This document shows positions 15,957 through 23,289 of a stretch of DNA of 24,400 nt, piece after piece. This DNA is from JABCPE02 sp963519075 (GTDB lineage Bacteria; Bacteroidota; Bacteroidia; Flavobacteriales; Weeksellaceae): assembly GCA_963519075.1 (NCBI GenBank), contig CAUQMH010000014.1:1-24400 (forward strand), read 5' to 3'. A program made the position numbers and the translations under genes. The notes under the pieces are model-generated. The model did no database searches. It saw nothing but the letters and a program-made list of their open reading frames with translations, and was not told the DNA's origin. Positions within the stretch are counted from its first letter, which is position 1; each line of letters begins with the position of its first letter.

Positions 15957-17081
15957 ATGAAGAAGATTTTCTTATCAGTAATGTTAGCAGGTGCTGCAGT
16001 AGCAGCTAATGCGCAGAGTGTTGGTAGTATTAGCAACAGTAAATTTTTTGATAACTGGCAAGTAGGTGTAAATGTAGGTGGATACACTCCAACTACAGGA
16101 CATCCTTTCTTTAAGTCTACAAGACTTAACTTCGGTGTAGAAGTAGGAAAACAAATTTCTCCTAGCTTCCGTCTTAGTGCTGATGGTGTTGCTTATATCA
16201 ATAGTAATGTAGGTGGGTATCGTAACCCATTGCTTATTGAGCATACTAATGTGGCTATGCTAGGTAACTTTAACCTTAGCAACATTTTTGCAGGATACAA
16301 AGGAGCTCCTCGTACATTTGAAGTAGAAGTTTTTGCTGGACCAGGATGGTTCCATTCTTATAGTCCAGGTAGAACTGATTCTAATGAAATGACTGTTAAA
16401 GCTGGTGCTAACTTCTTGCTTAACTTAGGTTCTTCTAAAGCTTGGGCTGTTAAGCTTAGTCCATCAATCCTATACGGTTTGACACCTGCAGATCAGCAAG
16501 CCCATAGCCTTAACAACAACAACTCTATTACACAAGCAAGTTTAGGAATTGTTTACAGATTTAAAGGAAGCAACGGAGCTCACCACATCACTGCGGCTCA
16601 AGCGCCTGCTGCACCAGTAGTAGAAGATAAGTCTGGACCACTTCGTGAAGAATTGAGAGATGCTAAAAAGCGTATCCACGAATTAGAAGAAGAATTAGCT
16701 GAAGCTCGTAACAGAAAACCAGAAGTAGTAGAAGTAGAAACTGAAGTAGTAAAAACTAAGAGAACTTTAGAATCTGTAGTTACTTTCGCACAAGGAAAAA
16801 CTATCATCGCTCCTTCTCAACAGCCGAATGTAGCTAGAATCGCTACTTATTTGAAGAAATATCCTAACAGTAAAGTTGTTATCAAAGGATTTGCTTCACC
16901 AGAAGGAAGTATCGAAGTTAACGAAAGAATCGCTAAAGCTCGTGCAGAAGCAGTTAAAGCTGTTCTTGTTAAACAATACAAAATTGATGGAGATCGTATC
17001 GTAGCAGAAGGAGAAGGTATTGGTCACATGTTCTCAGAACCAGATTGGAACAGAGTAAGTATTGCTACTATCAAAGAATAA
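15957..17081 (+). CDS. OmpA-family outer membrane protein
   Basis: This is a 374-residue porin-like outer membrane protein. After the signal peptide (MKKIFLSVMLAGAAVAANA, then QSV) comes an eight-stranded-type beta-barrel with many aromatic and glycine positions (to about 200). A linker with an alanine/proline stretch (AAQAPAAPVV) and a charged coiled coil (about 226-255, REELRDAKKRIHELEEELAEA) follows. The OmpA C-domain (about 270-374) carries VVIKGFASPEGSIEVNERIAKARA, and it should bind peptidoglycan. The ASPEGS version of the motif is usual in Bacteroidota. Codon choice is visibly more biased than in the neighbours, as in highly expressed genes. It has its own promoter element and a strong terminator, so it is an independent unit inside the met locus. 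Confidence 0.93.
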   Translation: MKKIFLSVMLAGAAVAANAQSVGSISNSKFFDNWQVGVNVGGYTPTTGHPFFKSTRLNFGVEVGKQISPSFRLSADGVAYINSNVGGYRNPLLIEHTNVAMLGNFNLSNIFAGYKGAPRTFEVEVFAGPGWFHSYSPGRTDSNEMTVKAGANFLLNLGSSKAWAVKLSPSILYGLTPADQQAHSLNNNNSITQASLGIVYRFKGSNGAHHITAAQAPAAPVVEDKSGPLREELRDAKKRIHELEEELAEARNRKPEVVEVETEVVKTKRTLESVVTFAQGKTIIAPSQQPNVARIATYLKKYPNSKVVIKGFASPEGSIEVNERIAKARAEAVKAVLVKQYKIDGDRIVAEGEGIGHMFSEPDWNRVSIATIKE

Positions 17082-17110
17082 TTTAAAATTGTTCAATGTT
17101 TCATAACAAA

Positions 17111-17143
17111 TAGGAAGGTAAATTTTTACCTTCCTATTTTTTT
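17111..17143 (+). terminator. Strong rho-independent terminator after ompA
   Basis: An 11-bp perfect stem pairs TAGGAAGGTAA (17111-17121) with TTACCTTCCTA (17126-17136) around a 4-base loop, followed by seven T residues (17137-17143). It ends ompA transcription and would also stop any read-through from the upstream met genes. Confidence 0.93.
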
Positions 17144-17160
17144 ATGTTTTTTAAAAAACT

Positions 17161-17168
17161 TACCTTTG
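17161..17168 (+). promoter_or_regulatory. Bacteroidota -7 element for the metH C-terminal gene
   Basis: TACCTTTG matches TAnnTTTG exactly and sits 33 bases before the ATG at 17202, immediately after the ompA terminator. A -33 TTG is not evident. No SAM-I riboswitch signature (GAAACC, AGCAACC, GGTGC) occurs in the short leader, so this promoter seems to escape the SAM control seen at metX. Confidence 0.6.
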
Positions 17169-17201
17169 GATTTTTATAATTTTAACTGAAAATAACCATA
17201 C

Positions 17202-19874
17202 ATGAGATATTTAAAACTTTCAGGGTTTGAGCCGCTCATAATTACGCCAGAATCTAATTTTGTGAATGTAGGAGAACGAACGAATGTAGCAGGATCGAAG
17301 AAATTTTTGAGGCTGATAGGCGAAGGAAATTTTACAGAGGCTTTAGAAATTGCCCGAAATCAGGTGGAGGGTGGAGCCCAGATTTTGGATGTAAATATGG
17401 ACGATGGACTGATAGATGGGAAAGCCTCGATGGTGAAATTTCTCAATCTGATAGCTTCAGAGCCTGATATTGCTCGTATTCCGATTATGATAGACTCTTC
17501 CCGCTGGGAGATTTTAGAAGCTGGTTTGCAGGTGGTTCAGGGAAAATCGGTGGTGAATTCCATCAGTTTAAAAGAGGGAGAAGAGGAATTTATCCGCCAA
17601 GCGAAAATTATAAAAAGATACGGTGCGGCAGTTATTATAATGGCTTTCGATGAAGTGAGCCAAGCAGATAATTACCAGCGAAGAATAGAAATAGCAGAGC
17701 GTTCGTATAAAATCTTGGTGGACAAGGTAGGTTTCCCGCCAGAAGATATTATTTTTGACCTTAATATTTTCCCTGTGGCTACGGGAATGGAGGAGCATAG
17801 GCGAAATGCAATTGATTTTATAGAAGCGACAAGGTGGGTTCGCCAGAATCTTCCATATGTGTCAGTGAGCGGCGGAGTTTCTAATGTTTCGTTTTCTTTT
17901 AGAGGAAATGATGCAGTGAGGGAAGCGATGCACTCGGTGTTTCTGTATCATGCCATAAAAGCAGGGATGAATATGGGAATTGTAAACCCTACGATGCTGG
18001 AGGTCTATGATGAAATTCCTAAAGACCTTTTGGAGCTGGTAGAAGATGTGATACTAGACCGAAGAGATGATGCTACGGAGCGTTTGCTGGACTATTCCGA
18101 AAAAGTAAAATCAGTCAAGAAAGAAAAAGTAGAAGACCTGTCTTGGCGTGAACAGCCTTTGCAGGAACGCATTACCTATTCACTGGTAAAAGGCGTGGAC
18201 AAATTCATAGAGGAAGATATGGAAGCTGCCTTGAAAGAAGCGAGACGACCGCTGGATGTCATAGAAATCAATCTGATGACTGGGATGAGCGTAGTGGGAG
18301 ACCTTTTCGGAAGTGGAAAAATGTTTCTTCCGCAAGTTGTGAAATCTGCAAGGGTGATGAAACGGGCAGTGGCTTATTTAGAGCCTTTCATAGAGGCGGA
18401 AAAAGACACTTCCAAGCCTTCTAATGGCAAAATTCTTTTGGCGACGGTGAAAGGCGATGTCCATGATATTGGTAAAAATATCGTGGGTGTGGTATTGGCA
18501 TGTAACAACTATGAAATCATAGACTTGGGAGTGATGGTGCCATGTGAAAAAATTATTCAGACAGCCATAGAACAAAAGGTGGATATCATTGGGCTGAGTG
18601 GCTTGATTACGCCGAGTCTGGATGAAATGGAATATGTGGCATCTGAACTAGATAGGCAAAATCTGGATTTTCCACTGCTGATAGGAGGTGCGACAACTTC
18701 CAAAGCCCATACAGCTGTGAAGATTGCGCCAAAATATCGTAATACAGTCGTGCATGGCGGAGATGCCTCGCGAACGGTAAATATTGTAAATTCACTATTG
18801 AGCGAAGAAAAATCTGCTGAATACAAAAAAGAGCTTAAAAAGGAATATGATGAGTTCAGAGAGAAGTTTTTGGCACGGCAGACGGATAAAGAATATGTAT
18901 CCATAGAGGAAGCAAGAGAAAAGAAATTTAAAATAGATTGGGAAAACGAAACCATCATTAAGCCTAAAAAATTAGGAATTACAGTGATTGAAGATCAGGA
19001 TTTCCGTGAGCTTCTTCCTTTCGTGGATTGGTCTCCGTTTTTCCGAAGCTGGGATTTGCACGGCAGATTCCCAAATATTTTAGAAGATGAAAAAGTAGGA
19101 GAGCAGGCTTGTGAACTTTGGGCTGATGCGCAGGTGATTTTAGATAAAATTCTAAATGAAAAACTGCTTAAAGCCAAGGCTATTTTTGGGCTTTTCCCAG
19201 CCAATTCTAATGAACGAGATGATATTATTTTAGATAAAGATGGGGAAGAATTTGTTTTCCGAACACTTCGCCAGCAGCTGAAAAAATCAGCAGGAAAGGA
19301 GTATTTCGCCTTGTCGGACTTTATAGCGCCGCAAAGCACTGGTAAACAAGACTATATAGGTGCTTTCGCTGTGACGGCTGGTTTCGGTACGGATGAATTG
19401 GTGAAATATTATGAAGCTCAAAATGATGACTATTCTACCATCATGGCGAAGGCTTTGGCGGATAGGTTTGCGGAGGCGTTTGCGGAATTTCTGCATTGGA
19501 AAGTGAGAAAAGAATACTGGGGATATGCAGCGGATGAAAACCTTAGCAATGAGGAGTTGATAGATGAGGAGTATAAAGGTATCCGCCCTGCGCCAGGCTA
19601 TCCAGCATGTCCAGACCATTTGGAAAGGGCTACCATTTGGGAACTTCTGAAAGTGAAAGAAACCATCGGTATAGAGCTGATGGATGCTGGTCTGGCGATG
19701 TATCCTACGGCGGCGGTTTCGGGGTATTATTTCGCTAATGCAAAGGCAAAATATTTCGGTGTTGGTAAAATCTGTGAAGACCAGCTGAAAGACTATGCTG
19801 AAAGAAAGGGTGTAGATGATGAATTTGCTAGAAAATGGCTGAATCCTATTTTGGCAGGAAAACAAAGTATTTAA
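17202..19874 (+). CDS. metH: Methionine synthase, folate/B12/activation domains (split MetH, C-terminal part)
   Basis: At 890 residues this carries everything in cobalamin-dependent MetH except the homocysteine domain. The methyltetrahydrofolate-binding barrel (1 to about 290) shows NVGERTNVAGSKKF and an IMIDSSRW motif. The B12 cap four-helix bundle (about 300-400) carries DVIEINLMTGMSVVGDLFG. The Rossmann B12 domain has DVHDIG (419-424), His421 being the lower axial cobalt ligand. The reactivation domain (about 580-890) contains RPAPGYPACPDH (795-806), which binds S-adenosylmethionine. His421 corresponds to E. coli His759 with the offset expected from loss of the first domain. It has its own promoter element after the ompA terminator. 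It works with the 14870-15871 product. Confidence 0.95.
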   Translation: MRYLKLSGFEPLIITPESNFVNVGERTNVAGSKKFLRLIGEGNFTEALEIARNQVEGGAQILDVNMDDGLIDGKASMVKFLNLIASEPDIARIPIMIDSSRWEILEAGLQVVQGKSVVNSISLKEGEEEFIRQAKIIKRYGAAVIIMAFDEVSQADNYQRRIEIAERSYKILVDKVGFPPEDIIFDLNIFPVATGMEEHRRNAIDFIEATRWVRQNLPYVSVSGGVSNVSFSFRGNDAVREAMHSVFLYHAIKAGMNMGIVNPTMLEVYDEIPKDLLELVEDVILDRRDDATERLLDYSEKVKSVKKEKVEDLSWREQPLQERITYSLVKGVDKFIEEDMEAALKEARRPLDVIEINLMTGMSVVGDLFGSGKMFLPQVVKSARVMKRAVAYLEPFIEAEKDTSKPSNGKILLATVKGDVHDIGKNIVGVVLACNNYEIIDLGVMVPCEKIIQTAIEQKVDIIGLSGLITPSLDEMEYVASELDRQNLDFPLLIGGATTSKAHTAVKIAPKYRNTVVHGGDASRTVNIVNSLLSEEKSAEYKKELKKEYDEFREKFLARQTDKEYVSIEEAREKKFKIDWENETIIKPKKLGITVIEDQDFRELLPFVDWSPFFRSWDLHGRFPNILEDEKVGEQACELWADAQVILDKILNEKLLKAKAIFGLFPANSNERDDIILDKDGEEFVFRTLRQQLKKSAGKEYFALSDFIAPQSTGKQDYIGAFAVTAGFGTDELVKYYEAQNDDYSTIMAKALADRFAEAFAEFLHWKVRKEYWGYAADENLSNEELIDEEYKGIRPAPGYPACPDHLERATIWELLKVKETIGIELMDAGLAMYPTAAVSGYYFANAKAKYFGVGKICEDQLKDYAERKGVDDEFARKWLNPILAGKQSI

Positions 19875-19892
19875 AACAAATTTGAGTTAGGA

Positions 19893-20149
19893 ATGAGAAA
19901 GAGTTGGTATGCATTATTCTTATTATTAGGAATAAATGTTTGGGGGCAGGAGCAGGAAATAGAGCCTATCAATACGGATAGACCAGACCAAAACATAATT
20001 TATCTGCTGGGCTGGAATATCTCTTAACCAATGATTTACAATTAGATGCCATAGCTGGATTTTCTGTTTTTAAATCGGAATCAGATAATTTCGTAGCTTT
20101 GGGCGTAGCGTATAGATTTAAAAATAAACAACAAAATAGACAATCATGA
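19893..20149 (+). pseudogene. Remnant of an outer-membrane transporter-family gene (internal deletion with frameshift)
   Basis: The first part, from ATG 19893, encodes a signal peptide (MRKSWYALFLLLGINVWG, then QEQE) and the INTDRPDQ motif typical of Bacteroidota transporter-family beta-barrel proteins, but stops at 20025-20027 after 44 codons. A different frame, open from 19982, encodes HNLSAGLEYLLTNDLQLDAI followed by FSVFKSESDNFVALGVAYRF, the typical last strands of the same kind of barrel, and ends at TGA 20147-20149. The two parts look like the ends of one gene whose middle was deleted between about 19975 and 20000. The C-terminal frame overlaps metF by ATGA. The intact family is roughly 250 residues long, so this copy is almost certainly non-functional. 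An alternative is a sequencing or assembly error, but that would not explain the missing middle. Confidence 0.75.
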
Positions 20150-21102
20150 AAGTAACAGAACACATAGAAAAAGCCAATGGTAAGACCCTTTTTTCGTTTG
20201 AGATTTTACCACCACTTAAAGGACAGAATATCAATTTGTTTTTTGATGCTATAGACCCTCTTTTGGAGTATTCGCCTAGTTTTATCAATGTAACTTATCA
20301 CAGAGAAGAATACGAATATGTAGAGCATGAAAACGGCTTGCTGGAAAGAAAAGTGGTAAGAAAACGCCCAGGAACAGTGGGTATCTGTGCGGCAATACAG
20401 AATAGGTATCATATAGATGCTATTCCACATATTTTGTGTGGAGGCTTTAGCAGGGAGGAAACGGAGAATTTCCTGATAGATTTGGATTTCTTGGAGATAG
20501 ATAATGTGATGGCTCTTCGTGGTGATGTGATGAAGTCCGAGACTTATTTCAAGCCAGAAAAAAACGGAAACGCTCACGCCTCAGAATTGGTTCATCAAAT
20601 CAAACAAATGAATGATGGGATTTATCTTGACCATAATATAGAACTGCCATCGCCGACCAATTTCTGCATCGGAGTTGCAGGTTATCCAGAAAAACATATG
20701 GAGGCGGCGAGTCTGCATCAGGATATAATGAACCTGAAGAAAAAACAAGAAGCAGGAGCAGAATATGTGGTAACGCAGATGTTTTTTGATAATCAAAAAT
20801 TCTTTGAATTCGTGGATAAATGCAGGGAAGAGGGTATAACTATTCCGATAATACCAGGGCTGAAGCCTATCACTGCAAAAAGCCAGCTGAGCATGCTTCC
20901 GTATCGTTTTAAGGTGGATTTACCAGATGATTTGGTGATTGAAATTACAAAATGTAAAACCGCTGCAGATGTGAAACAGGTGGGAATAGAATGGTGTACA
21001 GCCCAAAGTAAAGAGCTGAAAGAAAGGGGTGTTCCTGCACTGCATTACTATTCCATGGGGCGCAGTGAGGGGGTGAAGCAGATAGTAAATGAAGTTTTTT
21101 AA
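20146..21102 (+). CDS. metF: Methylenetetrahydrofolate reductase
   Basis: The 318-residue flavoprotein reduces 5,10-methylene- to 5-methyl-tetrahydrofolate, the methyl donor for the split MetH upstream. It has the MetF barrel landmarks: FSFEILPP near the N-terminus, INVTYH, the DNVMALRGD segment, FCIGVAGYPEKH, AGAEYVVTQMFFDN and IIPGLKPI. Its length matches bacterial MetF (about 300-320). The ATG overlaps the stop of the decayed transporter-family frame (ATGA), implying it was once translationally coupled. Downstream lies an inverted-repeat terminator, which closes the methionine locus. Confidence 0.95.
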   Translation: MKVTEHIEKANGKTLFSFEILPPLKGQNINLFFDAIDPLLEYSPSFINVTYHREEYEYVEHENGLLERKVVRKRPGTVGICAAIQNRYHIDAIPHILCGGFSREETENFLIDLDFLEIDNVMALRGDVMKSETYFKPEKNGNAHASELVHQIKQMNDGIYLDHNIELPSPTNFCIGVAGYPEKHMEAASLHQDIMNLKKKQEAGAEYVVTQMFFDNQKFFEFVDKCREEGITIPIIPGLKPITAKSQLSMLPYRFKVDLPDDLVIEITKCKTAADVKQVGIEWCTAQSKELKERGVPALHYYSMGRSEGVKQIVNEVF

Positions 21103-21115
21103 AACGATAAAGTTT

Positions 21116-21153
21116 AAATAAGAAAGTTCTGTTTCATGGGACTTTCTTATTTT
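21116..21153 (+). terminator. Inverted-repeat terminator after metF
   Basis: AAATAAGAAAGT (21116-21127) pairs with ACTTTCTTATTT (21141-21152) over 12 bp and can extend by a GU and a GC pair. The tail is short (TTTTG then TGTTT), and the A-rich 5' arm would make it work on the other strand too. It lies 14 bases after the metF stop. Confidence 0.75.
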
Positions 21154-21256
21154 GTGTTTAAACATTTGAAATTTATATTTATGTCTAAATATAGAGGTGC
21201 TCAGTAGGTGGTTATTTTATGTTTAGTTTTTTTTCTTGAAAAAATAAAGTTTTTTT

Positions 21257-21289
21257 TTGATGCATAATGTAATTAAAATTTTATCTTTG
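21257..21289 (+). promoter_or_regulatory. Bacteroidota promoter for the acyl-CoA ligase gene
   Basis: TATCTTTG (21282-21289) matches TAnnTTTG exactly and is 20 bases before the ATG at 21310. A TTG at 21257-21259 is 22 bases upstream, slightly longer than the usual 19-21, so the -33 assignment is tentative. The untranslated leader would be only about 15 bases. Confidence 0.65.
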
Positions 21290-21309
21290 CAACACTTAAT
21301 AACATATTT

Positions 21310-23085
21310 ATGAGCGTACTCAAATTAATTCATGATAATACTAAAACCATTGGGGATTTACCAGCATTGTCTTTTAGGGAAAATGAAGTTTGGAAAACAA
21401 AGAACTGGAGGGAGTTTGGAGAGGATTTAGCCCAAATTTCTAATGCTCTTAGCAGTCTTGGAATGGGGGCAGGAGACAGACTAGCGATTTTTTCTGATAA
21501 TTCCAAAGACTGGGTATTGGTAGATTTTGCCAATCAGTCGTTAGGGGCTATTACAGTGCCTATCTACGCTACGAATAGTAAGGAACAGGTGGAGTTTATC
21601 CTAAGACAAACAGAAATAAAGGTCATTTTGGTGGGTGCAGAGAAGCAGTTGGAGATTGTTAGAGAAATTAAACAAAATTCTGAGTTTGCTGATTTACAAT
21701 TAATTTCTTCTATTCAGCTCGAAAATCCAACAGAGCAGGAATACTACCTTCCTAAATGGAAAGATGCTTATGATAAAGAATTCCAATACAAGGAGATAGA
21801 TATAAACAGCACAGCTACAATACTTTATACTTCTGGGACGACAGGGACGCCGAAGGGAGTGGTTCTTACGCATAAGAATTTCGATGCTGTGATTAAAGCT
21901 CATAAAGAGTTCTTTAATATAGAGAATCTTCATAACAAGGTTTCTATGGCGTTTCTGCCGCTGAGCCATATTTTTGAGCGTGGATGGTCTACTTTCGTTT
22001 TCGCAATGGGGGGACATGTGGCAGTTTTAGACAATCCAAAAGATGTTTCGCAAGCTTTGAAAGAAGTGAAACCTTGGGCAATGTGTTCGGTGCCGAGACT
22101 TTATGAGAAAATTTATCAAGTTTTGCTTAATAAAATAGAAAGTTCTAGCAGTCTGAAACAAGAATTTTTCCGTAGAGCCCTCAGAATAGGCGTAAAATAT
22201 TCAGAAAGAGTAAGAAAAGGAGATAAAATTCCATTTTTATTAGGATTAAAATATAAATTTTATTCGGCTCTGGTTTTTAAGAAAATCAGAAATGAACTTG
22301 GTGGAAACCTCAGTTTTATGCCTGTGGGTGGTGCGATGCTGAAAAAAGAAATTTCGGAGTTTTTCGCTGCCATAGGAATGCCTATAATATTAGGATATGG
22401 GCTGTCTGAGACTTGTGCTACGGTTACAGCGTATCCGAAAGTGAATTTCGTTCACGGAAGTGTGGGAGTTCCACTGCCAGGGGTTGAAATAAAAATAGGA
22501 GAAGAAAATGAGATTTTGGTGAAATATGATGGGGTGATGAAGGAATATTACAAAAATCCAGAGGAAACAGCGAAAGTTTTTACCGCGGATGGATATTTCC
22601 GCACAGGAGATGCTGGGCGTATCGATGAGGGTGGAAATCTCTATATAGTGGATAGAATAAAGGATTTGATGAAGACTTCCAATGGGAAATACATCGCGCC
22701 GCAGTCTATAGAAATCCCGTTGCAGACGCATCCGAGTATTTCACAAGCGCTTGTCGTAGCCGAGGGAAAGCCATATGTGACTTCGTTCATCGTTCCTAAT
22801 TTTGAGGCGCTTTCTCAGGAGTTGGTAGAATTTAAGGATTATCTTAAATTGACCCTTGCAGAAAAAATGAAACTCTTGGAAATGCCGAATATAAAAGAGA
22901 AATTCCAAAAAATCATAGCAGAGGTGCAGAAAGGACAATCTTCCTATGAGCATATTAAAAAATTCATGCTGCTTCCAGAGGAATTTACCATCGAAAGAGG
23001 AGAACTTACTCCTACTTTGAAAATTAAAAGAAAAGTAGTGATGGACAAGCTTCGCCACGAAATAGAGCGAATTTATAAAGATTAG
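21310..23085 (+). CDS. Long-chain acyl-CoA ligase (AMP-forming)
   Basis: The 591-residue enzyme belongs to the adenylate-forming (ANL) superfamily, long-chain fatty-acid CoA ligase branch. The phosphate-binding loop is YTSGTTGTPKG (173-183). Other family motifs are FLPLSHIFER, the GYGLSET acyl-adenylate motif, YFRTGDAGRIDEGGNLYIVDR, and the following KTSNGKYIAPQSIE, whose later C-terminal part (LTPTLKIKRK) includes the adenylation lysine region. Length and the KTSNGKYIAPQ hinge are typical of the membrane-associated bacterial/eukaryotic LACS type. It activates fatty acids for phospholipid incorporation or beta-oxidation. It is a single-gene unit with its own promoter and a hairpin terminator. 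Confidence 0.93.
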   Translation: MSVLKLIHDNTKTIGDLPALSFRENEVWKTKNWREFGEDLAQISNALSSLGMGAGDRLAIFSDNSKDWVLVDFANQSLGAITVPIYATNSKEQVEFILRQTEIKVILVGAEKQLEIVREIKQNSEFADLQLISSIQLENPTEQEYYLPKWKDAYDKEFQYKEIDINSTATILYTSGTTGTPKGVVLTHKNFDAVIKAHKEFFNIENLHNKVSMAFLPLSHIFERGWSTFVFAMGGHVAVLDNPKDVSQALKEVKPWAMCSVPRLYEKIYQVLLNKIESSSSLKQEFFRRALRIGVKYSERVRKGDKIPFLLGLKYKFYSALVFKKIRNELGGNLSFMPVGGAMLKKEISEFFAAIGMPIILGYGLSETCATVTAYPKVNFVHGSVGVPLPGVEIKIGEENEILVKYDGVMKEYYKNPEETAKVFTADGYFRTGDAGRIDEGGNLYIVDRIKDLMKTSNGKYIAPQSIEIPLQTHPSISQALVVAEGKPYVTSFIVPNFEALSQELVEFKDYLKLTLAEKMKLLEMPNIKEKFQKIIAEVQKGQSSYEHIKKFMLLPEEFTIERGELTPTLKIKRKVVMDKLRHEIERIYKD

Positions 23086-23110
23086 TTTTAAAATATTATT
23101 TATTATCAAG

Positions 23111-23150
23111 AAGAACTTTTGTCAGTAATGATGAAAGTTCTTTGTATTTT
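23111..23150 (+). terminator. Hairpin terminator after the acyl-CoA ligase gene
   Basis: AAGAACTTT (23111-23119) pairs perfectly with AAAGTTCTT (23134-23142) over a 14-base loop, followed by TGTATTTTT. It begins 26 bases after the stop codon. The loop is long, so the strength is moderate. Confidence 0.7.
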
Positions 23151-23289
23151 TAGTCATGATTTTATTTTTTGAAATTGATAAATAAGACAATTTGTCATTC
23201 TTTGCTTCGAAAATAGTAATGGTATAAATATTGACAAAATCAAAGTGTAAAAATTAACTAATTACTAATAAAAAAGAATATAAAATATT

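Noticed and set aside
19287..19865. Minus-strand open frame of 192 codons
   Set aside because: It is antisense to the activation domain of MetH, has no recognisable motif and its composition reflects the complementary strand.
21181..21207. Eight-codon ORF (MSKYRGAQ) in the leader of the acyl-CoA ligase gene
   Set aside because: It is upstream of the likely promoter at 21257-21289, so it is not in the ligase transcript, and nothing else supports it.
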